NCBI GenBank assembly: GCA_958430865.1
Contig: CAUDNR010000413.1
Coordinates: forward strand, 1-58,911
Reading direction: 5' to 3'
DNA length: 58,911 nucleotides
DNA from: Entrophospora sp. SA101
Lineage: Eukaryota > Glomeromycota > Glomeromycetes > Entrophosporales > Entrophosporaceae
The position numbers and the translations under genes are program-made. The notes beneath the pieces were generated by a model, which ran no database searches, was not told where the DNA came from, and saw only the letters and a program-made list of their open reading frames with translations. How positions within the stretch are numbered: the first letter of the stretch is position 1; every line of letters starts with the position of its first letter. Positions 10,586 through 21,781 of this stretch are shown here, one piece after another.

Positions 10586-11911
10586 TTTTTTATCGTGTAG
10601 CACAATAAAGTGGGAAGACACTCATTTATAAATAAAAAACAATGAAATTCTCCCAATCATTTTTGTTTCCATCTTTTCTAATTCTTTATTATTTCATCGA
10701 ATAACTTTGCATTCCAAATTTAATTTCATCCAATTTTCTTCTAATATTATTATAGGCATAAATTCCTCAACTGATGACTCGTAAAGATTGATTGTATTCT
10801 CTTGAATCCATTCATGATTAAAGAAAGCTGTTAATTGTCAATTAATTCGTTAAAACATAACTCACGCATCATTCTGGATCTAGACCACAGTCCCGTAGAG
10901 CGAGTTTATTAATTTCACACATATTGGCGTGCTTTTTTTTGCACTAGTAATTTTTAAAAGGAAATTTTATGGAAAAACATCCGGCAACTCTTTTCCAGAA
11001 GTTAATAATAATAATAAAAGAAAATCCGGATTTTTAAAGTACTATTCCTAATATGTTAAAAAACAAACCATTTAATATTAATGATATATGTAATGCTATT
11101 TCCAAGTTTCAGTAAGAAGGTGACTTTCATCAATACAAAACACCAATTCATAACTAAACACACTCATGTCGAAAGAATTTTTTATAAGAACATAGTAATA
11201 TTAGTAGTGCAACACAGAAAATTGGTAGATGTAGATAATTCTAATGAGAAACTCTTCTAGATGTGTCCGAATTGTTATACATTTCACGAACTAAATCATC
11301 ATCACTCAAAATATATTCCAAGCAATATTATTCTCAAAGTGAATTAAAAAATAGATCTTTTGATCTTCCATTTTTTATTTAACTTCTTTATTGTTGATCA
11401 GGGTTGGGACCCTTGGTTGAACTATTGGTGATGTGTTAAGTCAACTTTAGCAAAACAATCATTTACTAATTTGGAGTTTTATTCTTTTACACCAGCAGCC
11501 ACTTTGTAAATACAACTTCTGATTTTTATATATGGTAAAATTTTGTATTTTTAAAAATCTTGAGGGAAATCAAAAAAATTAATGTTGCGAGCGTGCAATC
11601 CGAGTTTCCTAGTTAATAGGTTGTTTATAGCTCAACACACAGCCTACCCGCTGACTTACGGTCAAAGTTTAATAAAAATATAACTTTTATCTTTTCAGAT
11701 AAAAGGGTCCCTAGGATCTATATAGGTAATGATATACCAAAGGCGTCCCCTTGAGATGTTTCTCAATAATTAGAATGTTGGCTATTTGCTAGGTGCAGCA
11801 AAGGTTTCCCCTTTGTGATTTGTTAATTAATTAGATTATTATTATTTTTTTGGGTAAAATATGTTATGTGTTTTATTTAGCGATAATAATATTATTACAA
11901 TGTGTTAGGAA

Positions 11912-12296
11912 GTATGGTTGGCTCAGTCTAAAAACCTCCTATTGCTGTGCCATGCGGCCAAATTTCAAAATATCAATTTTGTAATTCGTTCAAAAATGTT
12001 TCAAAAAATAGGACTTCACGTGATTTTAGTTTTCTTACTGCCAAATTTAGATACGATAGTCAAGAGCTAGTCTAAATTTGGTAATATTTTTCCTAAATTT
12101 AGAAATGATCTTAGTGGAAAATTCCTCGCGAGCATAGTAAAGTACATGTTTTAAAAAGAATAGAACTCTACAACAAATAATTTTTTTTGAGAAAAACTAA
12201 TAGAGCTATTTTTTTAAAAGGTAGGACAGAAAGTGACTTCTATACTTTTAAAATTTGCTCAAAATTTAGGAGGTCTTTAAACCAAGCCAACTATAC
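11912..12296. mobile_element. candidate TIR element in the spacer
   Basis: GTATGGTTGGCTCAGTC with following AACCTCCT at the left end matches the reverse complement of the right end, AGGAGGTC with GCCAACTATAC, over about 29 bp at roughly 80%. Inside are TAAATTTGG/CCAAATTTAG inverted motifs. No target duplication was recognised, and there is no ORF. Confidence 0.5.
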
Positions 12297-12545
12297 AGAA
12301 AATTATACACCTTTTCATATTAAATCATCATATTAATATACAATATTTCAAAAATGTTTGCAAAAGTTCATGGAAGAAATTAGGCTAATAAAATTTTTTC
12401 ATTTGTTATTTTTTTATAAAAATATTAACATTAATATATATTTTAATATTTTGTGTAATAAACTCGTTACCTTTTTTGGATAATCTTATGCTCAAATTGA
12501 ATGTCGATCATATTGTAAAAAGGGAGTGCTACAGTGCGGATCATC

Positions 12546-12606
12546 TATACTCAAAAGTTAAAATTTTTGAAATATTATGTGATCCACACATCGGATTTTA
12601 AAAAAC
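12546..12606. repeat. dispersed repeat R3 ending at the assembly gap
   Basis: TATACTCAAAAGTTAAAA followed by TTTGAAATATTATGTGATCC matches 33630-33692 with a few changes. The contig ends in this repeat, so the repeat is a likely reason the assembly broke here. Confidence 0.75.
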
Positions 12607-12616
12607 NNNNNNNNNN
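12607..12616. other. assembly gap (10 N)
   Basis: Ten Ns lie exactly where the inner end of the right arm begins. A placeholder of fixed length is used at all three gaps, so the true distance and orientation across it are unknown. Confidence 0.99.
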
Positions 12617-15600
12617 AAATGAGGTGAAAATTTTATTAAATGATGAAATTTTCCTTTATTTATACATTTAATATTAACTTATTTTTTGATTTTAATTCAA
12701 GAGGCATGTCATTAATGCTATAAAAGTTGGAAAAATTGGTTACGAAGAAGTTCTTGTTAGCGTTAATGAACCTGGTGATATTGTGGTTTGGTACACATCA
12801 AATCTTGATAGGAGACCATTACACTTCAGGTACATACAACCTTTTTAAATCAATTAATCAAGTATTTCTTTTAATATTGATGAATAATAAATATGATATG
12901 AGGTTTAATTTTTCAAGGAAATAAGGAAATGATTTATACATTGCATATAACATCATAAATAAAGTCATAATACATCGACTTGGGGTATAGCATTGAATGG
13001 ACCAAAACGTTTATTAGCAGTTAGTGCAAATTCCCATGAAATAACCATTTTTGATCTAAAAGGTGGGAATTCAATATATTCAGATGAAAATAATGACGAT
13101 CAAATTGAAAAAAATCATGATGATTCTGATGATAGTTTAGATGGTTCACAACAATCAAGAGGAAGGAGAGTGAAGATGAGATACGCAACAACGACAACAG
13201 AACTATCATCATTACAAAATAAATTTGGAAATGATGAGGCTAAATATATATTAAAAGGCCATAATCACAATATTCCAAATATTTCATTTAGTAATTGTGG
13301 TCGATTTTTAGTTTCTTGCAGTCTTGATCGAACATGTAGAGTTTGGAATGTTAAAACTGGTGAGGTAATCAGCACAAGAAAAGTTAGTAGTCATGGGTAA
13401 GATATATATGTGTGTGTGTGTAATTGATTGCTTAGTGTCTGTACTATTATTATTTATCAATAATAGTAATGATTATCTTTATTATTATTTTTTTATTCAT
13501 AATTATGTAAAGGGGATGGTCGGCATGTTTTGTATCAACACATTCTTTTGTAAAAGTAAATTCTAACATCGAATTTATCAAAGATCCATTTGAATTAAGA
13601 AGAAACAGAAGAGTTGTAGGTGTATCACCTTGGTCTCCAAATTGGTCACCACAATATCCACCACCGATACCAACACAACAACATGCACAAACATTGCCAC
13701 ATTATTCAGCGACATCACCGCCTCATTTTGCGCCAACAATACCAACATATTCACCACCAATATCGCCGTCATATTCACCAACATCACCATTATATTCGCC
13801 AACATCGCCACATTATGACCCAACATCACCAACACATTATTCACCAACATCGCCACAATACAACCCAGCATCACCAATTCGTGACGATTCGCGTACTTCA
13901 GATATTCTACAAAATCTAAGGAATGGTAATATTATAATTCGTAATCCTCGTGTTGCAATTCAACTTTTAAATAATATTCATGCCTACCAAGATATTATGG
14001 CTTCTTCAGAAACAGAATATGAAGACGGGTATTATGACAATACGCATGAAAATGATGACGAGAGTCAAATATCAGAGAGTCAAAATGACGAAGGTGAAGA
14101 AGAGTTGGAAGTGGAAGTGGAAGTGGAAGTGGAAGTGGAAGAGGAAAGAAGAACCGGGGGTAATAATGATAATTTATATTACGTTGATACCTTTTTTTTT
14201 ATCAAACCCCCCCCCCCCCCAATTTAAAGTTTAATTATAATTCACTTTCAATTTGAATAAGGTTGGTTTCATGACGATGAAGCAATGAATGACGACGATG
14301 ATATTTATGGTGGTGAAATAAGCAACGGCACTATTGACGAAGAAGCGTCATTATCAATTTCAGAACGTTCTTCTGATGGTATATGATTATTATTTCTATA
14401 AAACTTTATATATAAAATATACAATAAATTTTAAATTAAAATTATACATGTATATTATATATAGCATCTACAGGTAATTCGCAAATATTAAACTTGGAGT
14501 TATCACCACCCAGGGTATATACAGATATAAATGATGAACTAGTATATATTCACACGCCAATTCCAGAATTACCGCCGCCAACTAACCTTCCACCCGATTC
14601 CTCATTTACAGGTAAATTCTCCATCTTCTAGAACTATTCAAATCTTAAATATTTTTTATATAATTAATTTTAAATTTATTAAAATTTTTAGGAGGTTTAA
14701 GTGCGACAACAAGCAATACAGAAAATAATAATAACAATAATCGTAATAATTTTTTGCCTGAAATAAATTATTATTCAGATCTAGCACCTCTGCCACCACC
14801 ACTACCATCATCATCACAATCACCACTAATACCACGATCACCTCGTAGTGAAATAATGCACACAATTCCATCTTGGGTACAAATGCAAGAGGGTATTAGC
14901 GAATACAGATCAATTGATATAGATCCAGATCAAAATGATCAAGCCGAATCAAATCTTATGCGACGATCACGGCCTAGAATCCTAATTGATCCAGTACAAA
15001 ATGATCAAGCTGAAACTATACATATGCGATCAACACGTTCACCAACTTCGCCATTTATGATTCCGTTCGATTCAATTAGATTATCAGACCAAGACGATAA
15101 TAATAATGATAATAATGACAATAATAGTATTAGCAGTAGTAATAGTATTAGAAATTCAACAACAACTAGAAACAATAAAAACAAAATATTATCCACATCG
15201 TCTAAATCACAGCTACAATTATCATCATCATCGGATGCTAAAACAGAAAATGAATTGCCAATTGATCATCTTGTGCTTTTCACTTCTCAAAATGATTTGT
15301 TTCTTTTAGATCCAATATCTGGTTTGAAAATTCTTTTATACGAGAAAAATATTTGTTCAAGTCGTGATTCTAGGAATATTATTGGTTTGAATGATTTTGA
15401 TCGATTAAATATGGTCGAGGTAATAGATAAGAAATAAATAAAAATTTTCCCCTAAAAAATTATTTTTAATAAATTTTTTTGTATTTATGATGATTAGTGG
15501 ATCCCAGAATTTTCATTGGCTGTTGTGGCTAGTCAAAAAGGAAAAGTAGCATTGGTGAGATTGGTTATGTATGTATTTAGAATTTGCGCATATTGCAATT

Positions 15601-15971
15601 TCTGAAAACTTTATAAATATTTTAAATATTTATTTTTATTATTATTGTAGGAGTGCTGCAAATAATGACAAAAAAAAATATTCTTTTGTAAAGGAAAAGT
15701 TTTTGCCTGAAACCAATTTACCCAATGCATCATTATTAGGTAATAATTATAGGCCATTATTTTAATTAATTGTTGTATTTGATAATTCTATTAACGTGTT
15801 ATTTAAAATTGTCTTTTAGGCATGTTTATAGTAAAGAATAATCATTTACAAGACCCATCACTATTTCATTATTTTCTATATTTAATGTATTATGATGGTA
15901 GTATGTATTGTTATGAGATACGTAAATCAGGAAAATCAAATCCTTTAAGATTAGATAATATCTTCATATAA
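12617..15971 (+). pseudogene. 5'-truncated copy of the CRT10-like WD40 gene
   Basis: Exons 4-12 of the gene at 6364-10128 are repeated here: 12702-12829, 12965-13396, 13513-14159, 14262-14378, 14465-14611, 14692-15419, 15498-15568, 15651-15739 and 15820-15971. All splice sites and the stop are kept. Exons 1-2 and nearly all of exon 3 are missing because the copy starts at the gap. Intron 4 is 135 nt instead of 95 because of the 53 bp patch, and intron 6 has one extra C. If the arm is an assembly duplicate, this is not a second gene; if it is real, it lacks its promoter and N-terminus. Confidence 0.85.
12864..12916 (+). repeat. 53 bp patch in intron 4, copied from 10533-10585
   Basis: Left-arm intron 4 lacks this sequence. 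The junctions show short shared bases with the resident sequence (ATTT at the left, TCAA at the right), as expected for template switching or microhomology-mediated repair, or for a chimeric read. Confidence 0.9.
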
Positions 15972-15992
15972 TATAATATAATAATAATAATA

Positions 15993-16023
<31 letters not shown>

Positions 16024-16043
16024 TATAATAATAATAATAGATT
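15972..16043. repeat. (TAA)n microsatellite, mirror of 6292-6363
   Basis: Trinucleotide run directly after the stop codon of the truncated CRT10-like copy. Confidence 0.85.
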
Positions 16044-16252
16044 TCCCTGGATGCTTTAATATTTTATTTTTGTATTATACAAAAAATATTTTTAATTAAT
16101 TAATTGTAATTTTTTAATTTCCTCCTGATAGTTTATTATAATTTATTTTATTTGTTGGCGGAATTAAAAATATTGGAAATGGTCTTGTGAATTCAGACAT
16201 TTAATTCTATTTATAATTGAACCTTATTATTTAAACCGAGTTCTCCAATGTA

Positions 16253-16549
16253 CAATCAACCCCCTCCTCTAAACTTGCACTTTCTGAGGATAGATGATTT
16301 GGAATAATAATAATACTAATACTAACTTATGACAAAATAATGTTGCATGATTTTCATTGTACATATCATGTGAAGGTCACAGGCATGCATTTGGGGAGGT
16401 TGGTTTTATATGGTTGGGAATGAAAAAAGACTGTGCAGTGCAGGTATAGAGGGGTGCACTTATCTCTTAAGTCTCAAGCTTGGGAATGAGTGAGTGCGTG
16501 CATTTAGAGAGGGCATGCATTTATGGAGGTGAATTTAGGGGGTTGACTG
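16253..16549. mobile_element. pogo-like MITE, mirror copy
   Basis: Mirror of 5786-6082 within the right arm, with the same TA flanks and CAGTCAA/TTGATTG ends. Confidence 0.75.
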
Positions 16550-16802
16550 TAGTACAATTGGTGTAGTCTTGGACCTAAGGTTAGAAAAAATGTCTGTATG
16601 AGTTATTTTTTATGCTCATGAAAAATTATAAACATTGAAGTAAAAACTAGTTAATGGAAACCATGCAAATATTACCCAGTTCCTTTGCAAAATTGTTTAG
16701 TCTAAAATAGTGAAAAATTGCATCTTGCATGATGTAATAAGGGACTCTAAATATCTTTACCCAATTTGATAATAATCAATGTTATATGGTGAATACTGTA
16801 AC

Positions 16803-16848
16803 ACAAACCAGACAAAGTGAACATTTAAGTCAGGATTTCAGAGATCAA
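16803..16848 (+). repeat. dispersed repeat R1, mirror copy
   Basis: Mirror of 5487-5532 within the right arm; reads CCAGACAAAGTGAACATT on the plus strand. Confidence 0.7.
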
Positions 16849-17858
16849 AAATCTAGCAAAATTAACATCACAATTATACAGGAGGCATTCATTTTACCAA
16901 CAACTCAGGGGGTTACATTTAACCTCCACATAATCAAACAACTAATAAAATGCTGAAGTGGTGTGCCATGTGTTGTTGGTAAAATGAACTGTTGGTAAAA
17001 TGATTGTTGGTAAAGTAATACATATCCAATTATATTATATATATAATTTTTATTATCTATTATTAAATTACAAATTATATTTTTAAAAAATATGTACTAT
17101 ATATTTTTAATCAAAAACATTTAATATTTGTATTAATTTTGGACTACAATATTAATATTATTTATTATAAATATATAATTGTATGTCAAGGTAGCATGAC
17201 TGAAATACAAAATAATTTCATTAGGTTTACTAATTTGATTAAATAATTCGGATTTTCCATCAACAATTTCCAAAATCTTATTAAGCCGCAATTCAAATAT
17301 GAAATATTTGATTATCAGAAATTGGCAGATGTTGAAGCATGCATGCTACCATGAACACTTACAGCCATTCTCACACATTCTTCATGTTCACAAGGCTAAT
17401 CTGACCGAGGCATCCTTGATGATATATACAATGATGCAACAGAATTCCAGGAGAGGGATGTTTGGCCCCAGAGTTTACTGAGACTGCATCAATTGTCAAT
17501 GACACTTCCACTAATCTTCCCTCACAGTACCCGACCAGAGAAGGCTACTGAAATGTTAGCCAAAAAGTCATCTGCAATGATCTACCTCTAAGGTAAGGAT
17601 GGCTCTGTGATCAACTTGCAACTCTGTTGATGAATGGTAGTGCCATGTAAACATCCAGATCTATCAAAGCAATGAGAATCTGCAACTCATTTCAAGCTCA
17701 GGAGGTTGCATTTCAAAGCAGGTTGGTGACCCTGAAATTGCATTTGTTAAGAGGAAAGTTGTAAAATAGTGTTTGTTTTGTATATTTATTTCCCTAAATT
17801 GTTTCTTTAATCCTAACTAATTTATAATTTTGGGTAGGGGGTTTTACCCAATCGTTCC

Positions 17859-18276
17859 TAAGGTTTCTGGCCGAAACTCTCTTTATTAATAGTCAAAATT
17901 GCTGAAACACTTTGGGTAAAATTACTTTTTTATAAGCCCAACTATTTTTTGTTATTAACTGAAATTGGGTGAAATTACTTTAAAGTTGTTTAAGTTAAAA
18001 TAAGTTGATTGGTACGTATAGTTTTTTAATGTTCATGTTATACATGCAGCCCAAATTGGTTTGGTGATTTTGATGGTAGAAAGTAGAAATTAATTACGGC
18101 ATTCACTATTAAAAACATAAGTGTAACACCCCTTTACTACATGTGTAACCTCCTTTATGACAGTGTCAAAATACTTTGGGCTGCATGTATAGTTCATGTT
18201 TATAAAAAATGCTGAGAAGCCCAAATTGCCCAAACTAGTTTGGGCTTTGAGAAAACAGTTCAGACTGGAAACCTTA
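17859..18276. mobile_element. family A MITE with nested family C MITE, mirror copy
   Basis: Mirror of 4059-4476. The nested family C element occupies 18039-18191. Both copies share the same nested insertion, so that insertion predates the inverted duplication (or the duplication is an assembly artefact). Confidence 0.85.
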
Positions 18277-19316
18277 ATCAGTAGTGCAAGCATGTAAAAT
18301 ACAGCTTGTGATGTGCCCAATAAATATATAAGATAAAATAAATGTAAAAGTCCAATATATAAATCTCCCTGTATCTGCACACAGCTCAGGGTTCTCAATA
18401 CTCTATACCAGGCCTCTGTATCCACGCACAGCTCAGAGCCTACTTAATATTCTATTGCACAATTCTCACTCTACAGTACTAATGCTAAGTACTGTTGGCA
18501 CTAGCCTAAGATAATAAAATAAAAAGAATATATATATACAAGAAATATTTACTTGAGGCATCCCTACAAGCAGCATAGAACAATCAAACCGGGGGGGGGA
18601 GGTTTCTAACTAATGATTAGTGGCCAGACCACTAATCATTAGAGAGGACCATGGAACAATTCACAATGGCTTTTCCTGTTAACTATGTAAAAATTCATAA
18701 TAAGGTAAAATGTGTTTATTTAATTATTAACAATGGGGGGAGGTATTTATTCAATTGTTATAGATCATTATGAATGTTATTAACATGATCCACACAATTT
18801 CACTTGGTCTAAAACCAAGCCTTTTTGTACCTCTTGAGCTATTACAAATAACATGACCTTTACAATACTTTGCCCAATAAAATATGCTTATTAATCCTAT
18901 TTTCTGTATTACTAGCTTACCAATTGCTAATTACTAATGTTACTAAATATTTGGGTCAACTGAGCAATACAAATAATTTGATTAATAATTACAATAAATA
19001 TAGAAAGATGATTGTTAATTGTGATGTAATATTTAGCGCATTGTGTGACTTCCATAGTAAGTTCATTCTAATTGGTCAATATTAACGGGAAATTGGTTGG
19101 TCCACAGTTTACAATCTTACAGTAGTTAAAATTATCACATGTTTATACACATCCTTATGGCCAACAAGAAAAAAGTCATACAATGGTTTGGATTTTGGTA
19201 TGTTATATATTAATTAATCATTTCCATAAATTTTCTGTTTCTTTAATGTTTATTTGACCAACTGAATTTGTTATTTTTAAATGGGGCTTTTGCCTATACA
19301 ACCCGCCCTAGGTTAA

Positions 19317-19385
19317 AGGAGTGTATCTCGATGAGAGCATGTATCTTACAAGTACAAAGGTGGCAGTTCAACTCTGCTTATTCCT
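19317..19385 (+). pseudogene. tRNA-Val(UAC)-like sequence, mirror copy
   Basis: Identical to 2951-3019 on the opposite strand, with the same shortened D-loop and SINE-like flanks. Confidence 0.5.
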
Positions 19386-19669
19386 ATTGTGATAGTCACC
19401 ATGATCACTGGTATCAAGGAGAAAGCTGTAAAATAAAATGGTTTAAATTTTGTTTGGTATGCTATAAATTAATCATTTTCATAAATTCTCTGTTTCTCTT
19501 TAATTTTTATTTGACCAATTGAACTTGATATTTAAATTTGGGTAGAGTTGTTGGTGAGCAGCCATGCCACAAACAAGACAGCAACCTAGGACTCAAACTC
19601 TGAATTCAAGGAAAATCCAAAACAGCAACTTGGGTTGCAACCCTCTGAGTTGCAGAATTTTGTACCAGT

Positions 19670-19802
19670 TAAAGACTAGTGCCGTAATCCAAAAAAGGAA
19701 AAAGTATGGTTGCAAAAGTGGTCGCAAAGGTAATTGCAACCACTTTTTATATGCCGTAAATACAATTACTACCATCATCATAATTTACGGCACTAGTCTT
19801 TA
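19670..19802. mobile_element. family B MITE at the outer breakpoint
   Basis: Mirror of 2534-2666. The inner flank keeps the target duplication (GTACCAGT, 19662-19669). The outer flank starts ACCCATGT instead of a second GTACCAGT. The duplication therefore ends precisely at the element's tip. Confidence 0.9.
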
Positions 19803-19803
19803 A

Positions 19804-21671
19804 CCCATGTAATACTTTCTAATTTAATACAGTTATTGAATATTTTTGTTAACTCCTGGTTTACTTCATCATTATGAAATATTGATAAGTCTACTAGATT
19901 TTTATTGTGCAATTGATTGAAATAGCTTTCCTAAAAATTCAATATCATTTTGAGTACCATAAACATTCAGATATTTAAGAGTTTTTCCATTGATACTAAT
20001 AAATTTGTCTTATAACTTACCCCAATTTAGGGTTTCATTCGTAATACAAATTCTTATTCGAATTATTCGTAATGCGGCCAATCTTTAATTCGAATTAAAA
20101 AATTTATTCATTTTATTTGTTTTATTCACTTTATCCGTTTTATTCAAATTGCTAGTTTATTCATTTATAAAATATAGGTCTTATTTCTTTAACAAGATAA
20201 TATAAACAATAATTATATTTATAATCTATGTTACTACTATAATTGCTAGAGAAAAGTCTGATAGAAATGGTTAGCTACGAATGCATAACTACACAGATTC
20301 AATATTTGGCTGTGAAATACTTTTCAACCATTTTACTCTGTCACCATAATAAAGATGAGCAGATTTAAATCTTAATTTTAAAGTCTTCAAATTTTTAAGT
20401 GCTGGTAATAATATTTGATCTATATTGTTTGATCCATTACTTGAATAATAAATTATTGATTGAGAATATACATGGGATGGTAATTGCCTAATTACTATAA
20501 GTACGTAATACGCAATCATCGTAATTAATTACCATTTTCCTCTTTTAAAAAACGCAATTACGAAATCAATTACCGTATTACGGCCGACGAAATTAATTAC
20601 GGGCGACGAAACTAATTACGAATAACAACGAATTAATTATCGGAAATATCATAATACAAGCCACTCCCGTTATAAAAACACTCTCCGTACAAGCAAAAAA
20701 ATGTCAGTATGACGAGAATGTCATTATAACGGGAGTTCATATAGAAGTCATATGAGAATCATTATCATGTGATTTTGTATTATTTTTATTATATTTTTTT
20801 TTTATTTCATTCATGTTATTATTATAACAGAATAAATTCTATAATTCTAAAAAAAAGTTGACAAATTATGTCATTATATTAGTATAACGAGATAAGTAAA
20901 TGCGTCATTTAATTTCGTCGCGCGTAATTAATTTCGTAAATAATTTCGTAAATTACGTATTACGTATTACGTTTTTGGCAAATCAATTACCATCCCAAGT
21001 ATAATTGAGAATGTGTAAGAATTGCTTTTTTTAAATTATCTGATGAATTAAAGTTTAAATCAAAATAAATGATTAATTGCTTTATTTGATTCTGTGCTTT
21101 GATTAGTTGAGCCAGACTATTTTTAAATTTATTATTACATCTACCAAATATACTTAATGATTGAATATGTTTGCAAATATTTGCTAATTTTTCAATAAAT
21201 TCATTACTAATATTACGATAACAAACTAATTTATTAAGATTCCAAAACTATTATCAAATTTACCAGATAAGAAGTTGTATTGAAAGTGCAAAATTTTCTA
21301 ATAACTGCTGAATCTAAAATAAAATTTGCTAATCTATATTGTAAAATATCTAATTTGGAAGTATTTGTCAGCAATTGATAACAATGATGAATAAATATAG
21401 TGCAAAATCTAGCATAATTATATAATGGTGGCTTATCCAATAGCTTAAAAGTCAATTTGATGCTATTTCTTGTTAAGAAATCCTTATCTTCCTCCAACAA
21501 ACAATTAATTATTATCTTGATGCTGTTTTTAGAATAAAATGTATTTTTCCATAAAATTGGAATATTAATATTGTGCCATTGTTTATTGAAAAGAATGCAA
21601 GAATATAATGTTTTGTAATCATAGTCATTGTATTTAAATATTGCAGTTAAAATTTCAAGTGGTAAAGTCAT
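19804..21671 (-). pseudogene. F-box/LRR-type gene, broken copy
   Basis: The sequence is collinear with the intact F-box gene at 21782-23281. The N-terminal exon-like block (from ATG at 21671, MTLPLEILTAIFKYNDYDYK) matches the F-box. Fragments at 21004-21235, 20250-20466 and 19808-20010 match downstream LRR-like parts. It is frameshifted near 21240, where the frame leaves homology. It is interrupted by a 537 bp hAT-like element (20467-21003) and by an AT-rich insertion with TTCGAATTATTCG motifs (about 20011-20250). It is cut at 19803 by the MITE/inverted-duplication breakpoint. Non-functional. Confidence 0.85.
20467..21003. mobile_element. hAT-like non-autonomous element in the F-box pseudogene
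   Basis: Inverted ends TATACATGGGATGGTAATTG and CAATTACCATCCCAAGTATA, with an 8 bp duplication ATTGAGAA (20459-20466 and 21004-21011). The empty site is visible in the paralogous F-box gene near 22396-22410. Many short CGTAATTA/TTACGTATTACG sub-terminal motifs lie inside. No transposase is encoded. Confidence 0.9.
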
Positions 21672-21781
21672 TGTTAGTATAAAGAAAAATTTTAATTTTT
21701 GTTGCACAACAAAATTATTTTTTTTTCCAAACCAATTAATAAAAATTTACAATAATTTAGTTTAAAACCCTAAGTTTTTTA

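Larger units (their letters stand above)
9678..12606. other. spacer between the inverted arms; CRT10-like 5' end and non-coding DNA
   Basis: 9678-10128 holds exons 1-2 and most of exon 3 of the left-arm gene. 10129-12606 has no recognisable gene and contains the gene's upstream region, a TIR element (11912-12296), the 53 bp donor sequence (10533-10585) and, right at the gap, a copy of repeat R3. Confidence 0.6.
12617..19802. repeat. right arm (7186 bp) of the inverted duplication
   Basis: Reverse complement of 2534-9677. It starts immediately after the N-gap, within the last codons of exon 3 of the CRT10-like gene, and ends exactly at the terminus of the family B MITE at 19802. Beyond it the sequence is F-box gene debris and does not resemble the left flank. 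Confidence 0.95.

Noticed and set aside
12993..13400. Second, independent WD40 gene in the right arm
   Set aside because: It is the mirror copy of the left-arm exons with no coding difference, and it lacks exons 1-3.
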